Of a stretch of DNA of 63,173 bases, positions 46,674 through 56,866 are shown piece by piece. Each line of letters starts with the position of its first letter. The stretch's first letter is position 1. The position numbers and the translations under genes are program-made. Below the pieces are notes generated by a model. That model had not been told where the DNA came from. It did no database searches and saw nothing but the letters and a program-made list of their open reading frames with translations. This DNA comes from Gammaproteobacteria bacterium (GTDB lineage: Bacteria; Pseudomonadota; Gammaproteobacteria; Steroidobacterales; GCA-2729495): positions 1 to 63,173 of the forward strand of contig JANQPY010000017.1 in the NCBI GenBank assembly GCA_028285245.1, written 5' to 3'.

Positions 46674-49082
46674 GTGTTGATGCTTAAGTTGCCTCCCTGC
46701 AGACGGCTGCGAGGACTTGCCCTGTGCATTCTGGGCGTGGCCCTGTGTTTTGTGTCAGCACTCGCGGTAGCGCAAAACGAATTGATCGTAAGGGATATCC
46801 GCGTAGAGGGCCTGCAGCGCATTTCCGAGGGCACGGTCTTCAACTACCTGCCGGTCAATATCGGTGATCGTCTGGATCAGGCCCGTGTGCAAGAGGCACT
46901 CAGGGCCGTCTTCGCAACGGAGTTTTTTCAGGATATCGAGCTGCGGTGGGATGAGAGCACTCTGGTCATCGTCGTGGAGGAAAGGCCCTCGATCGAGTCG
47001 TTTACGATCGAAGGCAATAAAGATATTAAGACAGAGGATCTAGAGGAGCCGCTGGCCCGTATCGGCTTGCGCACGGGCAGAATCTTCAATCGCTCGGTGC
47101 TGGATGAAGTCGAGCAGTCACTCACCGATCAGTACTTCAGTCAGGGTAAGTATGCGGCGAAGGTGAGCGCCGAAGTGGAAGATCTGCCTGACAACAAGGT
47201 CGCCATCGCGATCAACATTGTTGAAGGTGATCGCGCAAAGATTCGGCAGATCAACATCGTTGGTAACACGACCTTTGCGGATGATGATCTACGTAAGGCA
47301 TTCGCGCTGCGTACGCCAAACTTGCTCTCGTTTATTCGCCAGGATGATCGCTATTCCCGTGAGGCGCTGTCAGGAGATCTGGAAACCCTGCGTTCCTTTT
47401 ACATGGACCGGGGCTTTGCCGATTTCCGCATCGAATCAACTCAGGTGGCGATCTCTCCGGATAAGCGCGATATTTTCATTACGATCAACGTCGCGGAGGG
47501 CGAGCGCTACCGCGTAACCGATGTTCGTTTGGCCGGGGATCTTGTGTTGCCTGAAAGCCAGGTGAGCCCCTATGTGCTGGTCAAGCCCGGACAGATTTAC
47601 TCGCAACGTCTAATTACCCAAAGCGGCGAGCTCATCAAGCAGCTACTGGGGAGAGACGGATATTCGTTTGCGAGCGTAGAGCCGGTTCCGGAATTGGATC
47701 GGGACGCAAACACGGTCAGTCTCACGCTCTATGTCGAGCCGCGTAACCGGGTCTACGTCCGGCGAATCAATTTTGACGGCGCGGACTCAGTGAATGACGA
47801 GGTGCTGCGCCGCGAGATGCGCCAGTTTGAAGGGGGCTTCCTTTCAAATACCCGGGTCGATCGCTCCAAGGTGCGCCTGCAGCGGTTGCCCTACATAGAG
47901 AACGTAGAGGTCGAGACCAATCCGGTGCCAGGCACGACCGATCAAGTCGATGTGGATTTCGAAATTGAAGAGGGGCTGCCGGGCCAGTTTGGCGGCGGGG
48001 TCGGTTTCTCGGAGTCCCAAGGCGTGCTGTTGAACGGCAACTTCGTGCATACCAATTTTCTTGGCACCGGCAACCGGGTCGCGGCCGACATCAACACCGG
48101 AGAGTTTCGGACGATCTACAGCGTGTCGCACACCAATCCATACGCCACAATCAACGAAGTTAGCCGTACCGTGAGCTTTGCCTACCGTGATATCACGCAG
48201 TTCACGTCAGACGCATCGGACTTTGAGACGACCACCCTGTCTGCGTCGGCCGAATACAGCTATCCCCTGACAGAATTTCAGCGCTTTGTTTTTGGTGTCA
48301 CCTGGAATAGCGCTGAGCTGGTTGCCAGCGACTTTAGTACATTTCAGGCTCAGGAATGGGTGCTGAATAACGGCAACCCGTTCCAGATATCCGACACTGT
48401 TTTTGGTTCAGACTTCGATAGTTTTGAGTTGTTGGCCGGATGGATTTGGGATAGTCGTAACAGGGCACTGTTTGCAACCAGAGGTGGACGCCAGCGCTTG
48501 CTGCTTGGGGCAACCATTCCCGGCAGTGACGTTGAGTACTACACGGCGAGCTGGACTGGGCTCCAGTATGTTCCCTTAACGCGATACTTCACGCTCGCGT
48601 TTAACGGCGAGATTTCGTTTGGCGATGCCTTCGGCGATACGACCTCCATTCCGCCGTACAAACGCTTCTTCGCCGGCGGACCAGACTCCGTTCGCGGTTT
48701 TCGGGAAAACAGTCTGGGGCCGCGCGACAGCTTCGGTAATCCATACGGCGGGAATCTGCTCATCACCGGCCAGGCTGAGTTAATCCTGCCATTGCCGCAG
48801 CAATGGACTACGCGCTCCCGGCTGACGCTGTTTTATGACATTGGCAACGTCTACGATACGGGCGGCGTGACGTTCTTTGAGCGGGATCGGCTTACCGAGA
48901 TCGAGTATGATTTGGGCTCTTCAGGCCTGAAGCAGTCCTTTGGTGTAGCCGTGCAGTGGCTCGCACCCTTGGGTCTATTCAGGTTCAGTTTCGGTTTCCC
49001 AATTAATGACGAAGGTAGCGATGGCCGAATCTTTGGGGATGAGACTGAGGGGTTCCAGTTCTCCATCGGCGGTGCCTTCTGA
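46674..49082 (+). CDS. bamA: Outer-membrane protein assembly factor BamA
   Basis: An 802-residue Omp85 protein, the core of the machine that inserts beta-barrels into the outer membrane. After a signal peptide (LCILGVALCFVSALAVAQ) come five POTRA repeats (first: VRDIRVEGLQRISEGTVF) and a C-terminal barrel with GPDSVRGFRENSLGPRD. It ends in Phe, as barrel proteins do (FSIGGAF). Start codons GTG, TTG and ATG follow one another; the ATG at 46680 is as likely as the GTG given. The beta-barrel EPS protein of region 2 would be a client. Confidence 0.97.
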   Translation: MLMLKLPPCRRLRGLALCILGVALCFVSALAVAQNELIVRDIRVEGLQRISEGTVFNYLPVNIGDRLDQARVQEALRAVFATEFFQDIELRWDESTLVIVVEERPSIESFTIEGNKDIKTEDLEEPLARIGLRTGRIFNRSVLDEVEQSLTDQYFSQGKYAAKVSAEVEDLPDNKVAIAINIVEGDRAKIRQINIVGNTTFADDDLRKAFALRTPNLLSFIRQDDRYSREALSGDLETLRSFYMDRGFADFRIESTQVAISPDKRDIFITINVAEGERYRVTDVRLAGDLVLPESQVSPYVLVKPGQIYSQRLITQSGELIKQLLGRDGYSFASVEPVPELDRDANTVSLTLYVEPRNRVYVRRINFDGADSVNDEVLRREMRQFEGGFLSNTRVDRSKVRLQRLPYIENVEVETNPVPGTTDQVDVDFEIEEGLPGQFGGGVGFSESQGVLLNGNFVHTNFLGTGNRVAADINTGEFRTIYSVSHTNPYATINEVSRTVSFAYRDITQFTSDASDFETTTLSASAEYSYPLTEFQRFVFGVTWNSAELVASDFSTFQAQEWVLNNGNPFQISDTVFGSDFDSFELLAGWIWDSRNRALFATRGGRQRLLLGATIPGSDVEYYTASWTGLQYVPLTRYFTLAFNGEISFGDAFGDTTSIPPYKRFFAGGPDSVRGFRENSLGPRDSFGNPYGGNLLITGQAELILPLPQQWTTRSRLTLFYDIGNVYDTGGVTFFERDRLTEIEYDLGSSGLKQSFGVAVQWLAPLGLFRFSFGFPINDEGSDGRIFGDETEGFQFSIGGAF

Positions 49083-49097
49083 CCGGATTTGATAGCA

Positions 49098-49622
49098 ATG
49101 GATTTATTTATGTCGAAGCGATTTATTGGTGTGGCATTGGCCTGTCTGTGTTTTTTCCCGGTTATGGCCACAGCTCAGGCGAAGATAGGTTTCGTTAATG
49201 TGCCGCGGCTCATCAGCGAATCGCCACAAACGAAGTCCGCCATGGACGCGTTGCAAGAAGAATTCGCTCCTCGCCAACGCGAGGTCAGCGCGCTGCAAAA
49301 GTCGTTTGAAGATCGTCAGGCGCAGCTTCGTCGGGACGTCGATGTGATGGGCCCGGAGGAGCGTCGAAACGCAGAAACGAGCCTGCTCAAGGATCAGCGG
49401 AACATCAATCGAACGGTTGAGGAGCTCAACGAGGACGCCAACCTGAGACGCAATGAGGAGCTTAGCAAGCTGCAGCGCGAGCTGCTGACAGAAGTGGCTA
49501 CTTATGCGCGTGAAGAGGGCTACGATCTGGTCGTGGGCGAGGGTGTTTTGTACGCCAGCTCAGCAGTCGATATCACCGGTGCCGTACTGGATCGGCTCAA
49601 TGCGACGCAAGGTGGCAACTAG
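49098..49622 (+). CDS. skp: Periplasmic chaperone Skp/OmpH
   Basis: A 174-residue periplasmic chaperone for unfolded outer-membrane proteins. It has a signal peptide (FIGVALACLCFFPVMATAQA), then IGFVNVPRLISESPQ, and a long charged helical arm region (around 45-125) typical of Skp. An internal ATG at 49110 could also start it. It follows bamA by 15 bases and precedes lpxD as usual. Confidence 0.93.
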   Translation: MDLFMSKRFIGVALACLCFFPVMATAQAKIGFVNVPRLISESPQTKSAMDALQEEFAPRQREVSALQKSFEDRQAQLRRDVDVMGPEERRNAETSLLKDQRNINRTVEELNEDANLRRNEELSKLQRELLTEVATYAREEGYDLVVGEGVLYASSAVDITGAVLDRLNATQGGN

Positions 49623-49666
49623 CGCCATCGATGCCGCGGCAATAATCCGCTTCGATACTTGATGAG

Positions 49667-50704
49667 GTGAGCATCAGGCTTGGAGAACTCGCCGTTCGCT
49701 TTGGCTGCGAACTTCGCGGCGATCCAGACACTGAAGTAGACCGCGTTGCGACGCTGAGCCAAGCGGGAGCCGGCGCCATTGCGTTCCTCGCCAACTCTGC
49801 CTATCGGCGTTACCTGTCATCGACCAATGCCTCCGCCGTGCTGGTTACCCCGGACGACGCCGGGGAGTGCGCCGCCGCCGCGGTGGTGTGCGCCAACCCT
49901 TACCTGGTCTACGCGAAAGTCGCCGCGGAGCTGCATCCGTCCAGGCCTTTGAGCCCCGGCATACATCCGGGAGCCAGCGTGCAGGATCCCGAAAGTGTGC
50001 CCGCATCCTGCGAGATCGGTCCGGGTGCTTACGTGGCCAGCGGCGTGCGACTGGGCGAAGGGGTGAGCGTTGGCGCCAACGTGACGGTGAGCACGGGGGC
50101 TGTAGTTGGCGATCACAGCGTCCTCATGCCAGGCGTTACTGTGCTTGAACAGGTCCGAATTGGCGCGCGCTGTATCCTTCACAGTGGCGTAGTGGTCGGC
50201 TCAGACGGTTTTGGGAACGCGCGCGACGATGCTGGACAGTGGCATAAGGTGCCGCAGATTGGCGGCGTTGTGATTGGCGACGATGTGGAAATTGGCGCCA
50301 ACACCACGATCGATCGCGGGGCCATTGGCGATACGCAGATAGCTGATGGAGTCCGTCTGGACAACCTCATACAGGTGGGACACAACTGCGTCATCGGTGC
50401 GCATACGGCGATTGCGGCCATGTCCGGGCTGTCGGGAAGCACGATCATCGGCGCGCGCTGCAGGATTGGCGGAAGCGTCGGATTTGCCGGCCACATTGAA
50501 ATTGCGGATGACGTTGTGATCACAGGTGGGTCAGCGGTTACGCATTCGATTAAGAAAGCCGGCCTCTATGGTGGCCCCGCTGCCTCCGCGGACGATGCCC
50601 GGCGGTGGCGCCGAAACGCAGTACGCTACACACAGCTTGACGAGATGGCGAAACGGCTGCGGCGTTTAGAGAAGCAGCTGGAGTCTGCAGGTAGCGATGA
50701 CTGA
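49667..50704 (+). CDS. lpxD: UDP-3-O-acylglucosamine N-acyltransferase
   Basis: A 345-residue left-handed beta-helix enzyme, third step of lipid A synthesis. The N-terminal uridine-binding domain (RLGELAVRFGCELRGD), many hexapeptide turns, the catalytic-His segment LIQVGHNCVIGAHT and a C-terminal helix are present. The GTG start fits the family. Its last eight bases overlap lpxA; fabZ, which often lies between, is absent. Confidence 0.96.
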   Translation: MSIRLGELAVRFGCELRGDPDTEVDRVATLSQAGAGAIAFLANSAYRRYLSSTNASAVLVTPDDAGECAAAAVVCANPYLVYAKVAAELHPSRPLSPGIHPGASVQDPESVPASCEIGPGAYVASGVRLGEGVSVGANVTVSTGAVVGDHSVLMPGVTVLEQVRIGARCILHSGVVVGSDGFGNARDDAGQWHKVPQIGGVVIGDDVEIGANTTIDRGAIGDTQIADGVRLDNLIQVGHNCVIGAHTAIAAMSGLSGSTIIGARCRIGGSVGFAGHIEIADDVVITGGSAVTHSIKKAGLYGGPAASADDARRWRRNAVRYTQLDEMAKRLRRLEKQLESAGSDD

Positions 50705-51479
50705 ACCGCGCATTCATCCAACAGCGATCATCTCGGCTAAGGCGGAGCTGGCCAGCGATGTAGTCGTGGGTCCGTACGCGGTGATCGGAGACGGTGTTGA
50801 GATCGGCGCCGGTTCAGCCATTGGCAGCCACGCTACGCTGAAGGGTCCGACACGCATTGGGCAAAACAATCGCATCTATTCGCACGCGTCAATCGGTGAC
50901 GACCCGCAGGACAAGAAGTATGCCGGTGAACCGACTCGCCTGGAGATCGCCGACGGCAACACCATACGCGAGTTTTGTACGCTGAATCGTGGCACCGCTC
51001 AGGACGAGGGCGTAACGCGAATTGGCAGCGATAACTGGCTGATGGCCTATGTGCATGTGGCTCACGACTGCCGCCTCGGCGATCACATCATTCTTGCCAA
51101 CAATGCCAGCCTTGCCGGCCACGTCCACATGGATGACTGGGTTATCTGCAGCGGTTTTGCTGCGATTCATCAGTTTTGCCGTATCGGTGCACACAGTTTC
51201 CTGGGGCCACAGGTCGCGATGACCAGAGACGTTCCACCCTACATGATGGTCGCAGGCAGTCCGCCCCAGCCGCGCGGCATCAATGCCGAAGGGCTGCGGC
51301 GTCGAAGTTTCAGCGCGTCTCAGGTGCGGAACATCAAGGAAGCCTCAAAGATCTTGTACCGTCAGGGTCTTCGTCTGGCTGAAGCGCGTGACCGTATTCA
51401 TAAACTGGCAGAGGATCAGCCGGAACTGGAAATACTCGTGAGTTTTCTGGATGCCGCCGAGCGTGGCATCGTCCGCTAG
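50697..51479 (+). CDS. lpxA: UDP-N-acetylglucosamine acyltransferase
   Basis: A 260-residue beta-helix enzyme, first step of lipid A synthesis. IHPTAIISAKAELASDVVVG opens the helix, and catalytic histidine lies in YVHVAHDCRLGDHIILANN. The C-terminal helical part (KEASKILYRQGLRLAEA) is normal. It overlaps lpxD by eight bases and is followed by lpxB after six bases. Confidence 0.97.
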   Translation: MTEPRIHPTAIISAKAELASDVVVGPYAVIGDGVEIGAGSAIGSHATLKGPTRIGQNNRIYSHASIGDDPQDKKYAGEPTRLEIADGNTIREFCTLNRGTAQDEGVTRIGSDNWLMAYVHVAHDCRLGDHIILANNASLAGHVHMDDWVICSGFAAIHQFCRIGAHSFLGPQVAMTRDVPPYMMVAGSPPQPRGINAEGLRRRSFSASQVRNIKEASKILYRQGLRLAEARDRIHKLAEDQPELEILVSFLDAAERGIVR

Positions 51480-51485
51480 CTCAGC

Positions 51486-52628
51486 GTGCCGCGCGTAGCC
51501 ATCATCGCGGGCGAAACCTCGGGCGATATGCTTGGCGCCGGGCTGATTAACGCGTTGCGCGCACGCCGTCCGGATCTGGACTTTGTGGGCATTGGCGGAC
51601 CGAGGATGCAGGCCGCGGGATGTGAGTGCTGGTTTGATGCCAGCGAACTCGCGGTGATGGGATTGGCCGAGGTGTTGCGCCACCTGCCGCGGCTGCGACA
51701 GATTATCAGGACGACACGCCAGCGAGTGATTGATTCGGCGCCGGACGTGCTGGTAGGAATTGACGCGCCGGACTTTAACTTCCGGGTGGAACCTTACGCT
51801 CGCCGGTCGGGCATCACGACCATCCACTATGTATCGCCACAGGTGTGGGCATGGCGGCAGCGGCGCGTTGGCAAGCTGCATCAGCTTTGTGACCATGTGC
51901 TGTGTCTGTTGCCGTTCGAGGCAGAGTTTTTGCGCGAGCACGGGATGCCGGCGACTTTCGTCGGCCATCCGCTTGCTGATGAGATTCCTGCGGGGCTCGA
52001 TGCTGAGCCCGCGCGCACGGAGCTGGGCCTGGGCAGTGGTCCGGTGCTCGCTCTACTGCCCGGCAGCCGGCGCAGTGAAGTTTCTCGGCTGGGTCCGGTA
52101 TTTGCTGATGCTGCCCATTGGCTCGCCCCGCGAGTGACCAATCTGCAGTGCATTGCTGCGATGGCGTCGCCCGAGATGCATGAACTGTTTAACAAGACAC
52201 GTGGCTCGCAGCCAACAGCGCTGCCCATTCGCGCCGTGGTCGGGCAAACGCGGACAGTGCTTCAGGCTGCTGATGTGGTCTTGGTGGCATCCGGAACGGC
52301 CACGCTCGAAACCATGCTGGTCAATCGGCCAATGGTCGTTGCCTACCGGCTGGCCCTGGTCAGCTATTTGCTGGCCAGGTTGCTGCGGCTGGTAAAACTG
52401 GAGCACTTCTCGCTACCCAACGTGCTCGCCGGGCATGGCGTGGTTCCAGAGTTTCTGCAGGGTGCAGCGTCGGGCGAGGTGCTCGGCGCCGAGCTGCTTC
52501 GATATCTGGAGTCGCCAGAGCCCGGCAGAATGCAGGTCAGCGAGTTTGCCCGGCTGCGCGGCCAGCTTGAGCGCTCGGCGAGTGTGCGGGCGGCAGACGT
52601 GGTGCTGCAACAGGCCGGGCTTGGCTGA
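51486..52628 (+). CDS. lpxB: Lipid-A-disaccharide synthase
   Basis: A 380-residue GT19 glycosyltransferase that joins UDP-diacylglucosamine and lipid X. AGETSGDMLGAGL at the N-terminus, HYVSPQVWAWRQRRV, LLPGSRRSEVSRL and ASGTATLETML are diagnostic. The start is GTG. The rnhB gene follows. Confidence 0.97.
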   Translation: MPRVAIIAGETSGDMLGAGLINALRARRPDLDFVGIGGPRMQAAGCECWFDASELAVMGLAEVLRHLPRLRQIIRTTRQRVIDSAPDVLVGIDAPDFNFRVEPYARRSGITTIHYVSPQVWAWRQRRVGKLHQLCDHVLCLLPFEAEFLREHGMPATFVGHPLADEIPAGLDAEPARTELGLGSGPVLALLPGSRRSEVSRLGPVFADAAHWLAPRVTNLQCIAAMASPEMHELFNKTRGSQPTALPIRAVVGQTRTVLQAADVVLVASGTATLETMLVNRPMVVAYRLALVSYLLARLLRLVKLEHFSLPNVLAGHGVVPEFLQGAASGEVLGAELLRYLESPEPGRMQVSEFARLRGQLERSASVRAADVVLQQAGLG

Positions 52629-52665
52629 GACCGTCCAGTATTTCGGCAATACGTATACTTGTCGG

Positions 52666-53298
52666 ATGACCGCGTCCTCACTGGCATTCCGTACTGCGAG
52701 CATCGAACCGGCAGCGGTTGCTGGCGTGGACGAGGTGGGGCGCGGGCCGCTGGCTGGTGATGTCGTAGCCGCTGCGGTTGTGTTGCGCGGCGACGAGCAG
52801 CTGCCGGGTGTAAGGGATTCCAAGCAGTTAACGGACCTCCAGCGCCGCGCGTTGGCGCCGATGATTCGCGACGCGGCCATGGGCTGGTCCGTTGGTCGGG
52901 CCAGTCCAGCCGAGATTGATGCGCGCAACATTCATCAGGCGACTTTGCTCGCCATGCAGCGGGCGCTCGCCGGGCTGGCCGCTTTGCCATGCACGATCCT
53001 GGTGGATGGTCGGCATCTTCCGGTTGTCAGTAACTATTCCGGCAGCATGACCGCGGTTGTTCGCGGCGACCAGCAGTATATGGCAATCGCCGCAGCCTCA
53101 ATCCTGGCCAAGGTTGCACGCGACGACGATATGCTGGCGTTGGATAGTCGCTACCCGGCTTACGGATTCGCCCGGCACAAGGGGTATCCCACAGTGGCTC
53201 ATCGAGAGGCGCTGATGCGCATTGGTCCATGTCCCGAACACCGGCTCAGTTTTCGACCGGTGAAGCTGGCGGCTACGCGCCGTGAGGTTGTGGAATGA
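52666..53298 (+). CDS. rnhB: Ribonuclease HII
   Basis: A 210-residue enzyme that cuts RNA in RNA-DNA hybrids and single misplaced ribonucleotides. GVDEVGRGPLAG supplies Asp and Glu, ILVDGRHLP the third acid, and KVARDDDML the fourth. The open frame begins 77 codons earlier inside lpxB; the ATG chosen starts MTASSLAFR just before the fold. It overlaps dnaE as ATGA. Confidence 0.95.
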   Translation: MTASSLAFRTASIEPAAVAGVDEVGRGPLAGDVVAAAVVLRGDEQLPGVRDSKQLTDLQRRALAPMIRDAAMGWSVGRASPAEIDARNIHQATLLAMQRALAGLAALPCTILVDGRHLPVVSNYSGSMTAVVRGDQQYMAIAAASILAKVARDDDMLALDSRYPAYGFARHKGYPTVAHREALMRIGPCPEHRLSFRPVKLAATRREVVE

Positions 53299-56200
53299 GC
53301 CCAGGTTTCGTGCACCTGAATCTGCATACTGAGTACTCGCTTGTTGACAGCGTGGTGCGCATTCCGGAGTTGATGCCCGCGGTAAGAGCGGGGGGCATGC
53401 CGGCAGTGGCGATGACCGACTACTGCAATCTGTTCGGTATGGTGAAGTTCTATCGAGCGGCTTTGTCGGCCGGTGTCAAGCCGATCATTGGCGCAGAGCT
53501 TTGGTATCGGGATCAGCCTGAAGATCCTGAGCCTGCCCGACTCACGCTGCTTTGCCGGAATCGGACCGGCTATGCCAACCTGTCGCGCCTGCTGACACGC
53601 GCATACCAGGAAGATCGCGCGGACGGTCGTCCTATCGTAGAGCACGACTGGCTGCATGACGGCAACGCGGGTGGCCTGATTGCCCTGTCAGGGAGCATGA
53701 GCGGCTCCATTGCACAGGCGTTGGTTCGCGGGCACGAGGCGGAAGCCAGGGCGCGACTCGACACCTTTAGCGAGCTGTTCGACGGCGACTACTATCTGGA
53801 AGTCCAGCGCACCGGCCGGGCCGGAGAAGCCGCTTACCTTGAAGCGGCCGTAGCACTCGGGGCTCAGTCGGGCTGCCCGTTGGTCGCGACCAATGCCGTG
53901 CGTTTTCTCACCGCTAACGATTTTGAAGCACACGAAGCGCGCGTTTGCATTCAGCAAGGCCGCACGCTGGATGACAGCAGCCGCCCACGCGACTATTCAG
54001 ATCAGCAGTATCTTCGGACCGCCGACGAGATGACTGCGTTGTTTTCTGATCTGCCGGAGGCGCTTGAGAACTCAGTTGAAATCGCGACGCGCTGCAATCT
54101 GGACCTGGAGCTGGGCGAGTCCCACCTGCCTGCCTACGCGGTCCCCTCCGGGTACGACACCGACAGTTTTCTGCAGCGCGAGGCAGAGGCGGGATTGCAG
54201 GCGCGTCTGGGCGAGGTGGCCCAGGGCGTACCCGCCGTGTATGGGGAGCGGCTTGGCCATGAACTAGGCGTGATCCGGGCGATGGGTTACCCGGGGTATT
54301 TTCTTATTGTGGCCGACTTTATCCGCTGGGCTCGCGACAACGCGATCCCGGTGGGACCTGGCCGCGGTTCTGGGGCGGGTTCACTTGTTGCCTGGACACT
54401 CGGCATCACAGATATTGATCCCATTGAGCACGACCTTTTGTTCGAGCGTTTCCTGAATCCGGAGCGCGTGTCGATGCCGGATTTCGATATCGACTTCTGC
54501 ATGGAAGGCAGAGACGCAGTCATTGAATATGTTGCGGAGCGCTACGGACGGAATCGGGTCTCGCAGATCATTACGTACGGGCGTATGGCAGCCAAAGCGG
54601 TCGTGAGAGACGCGGGCCGCGTGCTTGGCCATCCGTACGGATTTGTCGATCGCATCGCCAAGTTGATTCCGTTCGAGCTGGGAATCACGCTGGATAAGGC
54701 CTTGTCCCAGGAGGCGGAGCTTAAGGCGGCCTATGCAGAGGATGGCGACGTGCGTGCCACGATCGACCTGGCTCGCCGGCTTGAAGGGCTGGTGCGAAAT
54801 GCCGGTAAGCATGCCGGCGGCGTTGTCATTGCACCCAGCGAGATCACAGACTTCTCGCCGCTATACAGGGTTGAGGGTGAAAAGGGCGCCGTAACCCAGT
54901 TCGACAAAGACGACGTAGAGGCAGCCGGTCTGGTCAAGTTTGATTTTCTTGGCCTGCGGACTCTCACCATCATCGATCGCACCGTACGTTCTATCAACAA
55001 GGATCGTGAGGCCGCCGGTGAGCCTGCGTTGCTCCTTGAACAGCTCGCGATGGACGACCCGCAAGCGTACCGGCTGCTCCAGGCGTGCCGAACGACCGCC
55101 GTCTTTCAGCTCGAATCTCGTGGTATGCGGGATCTCATCAAGCGCCTGCAGCCTGACAACTTCGAAGACATCGTCGCTTTAGTCGCGCTCTACCGTCCGG
55201 GGCCCCTGCAGTCCGGAATGGTGGATGACTTTATAGACCGCAAGCATGGCGCCAGCGACCAGGTCATTGACTACCTGCATCCCGATTTAGAGCCAGTATT
55301 GCGGGCCACATACGGCGTCATCCTGTATCAGGAGCAGGTGATGCAAATCGCCCAGCGGCTGGCGGGTTACTCGCTGGGTGAGGCGGACCTGCTGCGTCGG
55401 GCCATGGGCAAAAAGAAGCCGGAAGAAATGGCCAAGCAGCGCTCAATATTTGTCAACGGCGCTGTGGAACGCGCGGTGGACGAGCGGCTGGCGGCGCATA
55501 TTTTTGATCTGATGGAAAAGTTTGCCGGCTACGGTTTCAACAAGTCGCACTCCGCGGCCTACGCGGTGTTGTCCTACCAAACCGCCTGGCTCAAGGCGCA
55601 CTATCCCGCCGCGTTTCTCGCTGCCGTCATGAGCGCGGATCTTGACGATACGGATAAGCTCACTGTGTTGCGGCGCGATGTCGAAGCCGAGGGACTGGTG
55701 TTGTTGCTGCCTGACATTAACGACTCTGGCCTGCATTTTGAGGTCCGCGGAAAGCGCTCCATTCGCTACGGGCTGGGGGCTGTCAAGGGCCTGGGTCAGG
55801 GAGCTGTGGAAACCATGGTCGCCGCGCGTCAGGCAGGGCCTTTTCTGTCGCTCGCGGATTTTTGCGAGCGTGTGGACACCAGTCGCGTCGGCCGGCGGGC
55901 CGTGGAGGCGTTGATCAAGGCCGGCGCGATGGACGACCTGGCGCACAACCGGCCGACGCTGCTCGCGTCGCTGCCGTCGGCGTTGGGTCTTGCTGAGCAG
56001 GCGGCGCAGGCGCGCGCGTCAGGTCAGAACGATATGTTCGGTACCAGCGTAGAGCAGCAGCCGACCGGTCACGCTGTGCCGGAGCCTGTGCCCGATTGGG
56101 GCTTGTCCGCGCTCCTGGAGGCCGAACGTGAGGCCCTGGGTTTGTATTTGAGCGGGCATCCATTCGATCAATACCGTGCAGATATTCCGTTTGTGACGAC

Positions 56201-56780
56201 CGGGACGATTGGCGCGCTGGTAAGCGTGCCACCGCCCCAGACTAACGGCAGCGCTCGGCGGCCGGGCCGCGACGTGACGTTGGCAGGCCTGGTTTCCGGA
56301 ATACGTAAACGCGGCAACCGCGTGACGCTGGAGCTTGACGACGGCCAGGATCGAATCGAAGTCGCGTTGTATCAGGACACCTACGAGCGTTTCCGACATT
56401 TGCTTGGCAACAACTCGATCGTCGTCATTGCGGGCAGTCTGCGCTTCGAGGAGTTTATCGACGCATGGCGGCTGACGGCGCGCGAGGTGATCGATATTGA
56501 TCGCGCCATAGAGGGCCGCGCTTCTGGCCTTGTGATTCGGTGGTGCGAGAAGCAGGAAGGGTTTCTGGAGCCACGCGAGCTGGAGACACTGCTTGAGCCC
56601 TATCGTCCGGGGCGCTGCGCGGTCAGCCTGTTTCTCGAAAAACAGGATACCCAGGCGCATATCAAACTGGGTGCTGGCTGGACGGTGAGACCAAGCCGGG
56701 AGCTGCGCGAGCGACTTTCCGCCGTGGTAGGTGCTGATGGCTACCGCTTTATCTACGGTGCTCAGTCGGGCGGCCAGTGA
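53295..56780 (+). CDS. dnaE: DNA polymerase III alpha subunit
   Basis: A 1161-residue replicative polymerase. The N-terminal PHP domain (FVHLNLHTEYSLVDS) is followed by the palm with catalytic PDFDIDFCMEGRD, the finger region (GKHAGGVVIAP) and YGFNKSHSAAYAVLSYQTAW. Near residue 910 the sequence GQNDMFG fits the beta-clamp-binding motif of E. coli DnaE (QADMF). An OB domain lies near the C-terminus (RDVTLAGLVSGIRKRGNR). The length matches E. coli (1160). Confidence 0.97.
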   Translation: MSPGFVHLNLHTEYSLVDSVVRIPELMPAVRAGGMPAVAMTDYCNLFGMVKFYRAALSAGVKPIIGAELWYRDQPEDPEPARLTLLCRNRTGYANLSRLLTRAYQEDRADGRPIVEHDWLHDGNAGGLIALSGSMSGSIAQALVRGHEAEARARLDTFSELFDGDYYLEVQRTGRAGEAAYLEAAVALGAQSGCPLVATNAVRFLTANDFEAHEARVCIQQGRTLDDSSRPRDYSDQQYLRTADEMTALFSDLPEALENSVEIATRCNLDLELGESHLPAYAVPSGYDTDSFLQREAEAGLQARLGEVAQGVPAVYGERLGHELGVIRAMGYPGYFLIVADFIRWARDNAIPVGPGRGSGAGSLVAWTLGITDIDPIEHDLLFERFLNPERVSMPDFDIDFCMEGRDAVIEYVAERYGRNRVSQIITYGRMAAKAVVRDAGRVLGHPYGFVDRIAKLIPFELGITLDKALSQEAELKAAYAEDGDVRATIDLARRLEGLVRNAGKHAGGVVIAPSEITDFSPLYRVEGEKGAVTQFDKDDVEAAGLVKFDFLGLRTLTIIDRTVRSINKDREAAGEPALLLEQLAMDDPQAYRLLQACRTTAVFQLESRGMRDLIKRLQPDNFEDIVALVALYRPGPLQSGMVDDFIDRKHGASDQVIDYLHPDLEPVLRATYGVILYQEQVMQIAQRLAGYSLGEADLLRRAMGKKKPEEMAKQRSIFVNGAVERAVDERLAAHIFDLMEKFAGYGFNKSHSAAYAVLSYQTAWLKAHYPAAFLAAVMSADLDDTDKLTVLRRDVEAEGLVLLLPDINDSGLHFEVRGKRSIRYGLGAVKGLGQGAVETMVAARQAGPFLSLADFCERVDTSRVGRRAVEALIKAGAMDDLAHNRPTLLASLPSALGLAEQAAQARASGQNDMFGTSVEQQPTGHAVPEPVPDWGLSALLEAEREALGLYLSGHPFDQYRADIPFVTTGTIGALVSVPPPQTNGSARRPGRDVTLAGLVSGIRKRGNRVTLELDDGQDRIEVALYQDTYERFRHLLGNNSIVVIAGSLRFEEFIDAWRLTAREVIDIDRAIEGRASGLVIRWCEKQEGFLEPRELETLLEPYRPGRCAVSLFLEKQDTQAHIKLGAGWTVRPSRELRERLSAVVGADGYRFIYGAQSGGQ

Positions 56781-56866
56781 TCCGCCTAAGCTGACGATTG
56801 AGTACGCTGGATTCGATCAGAATTTCCCAGGTTGTACGCCGGGTTTACACAGTTTAACGTGCACTT

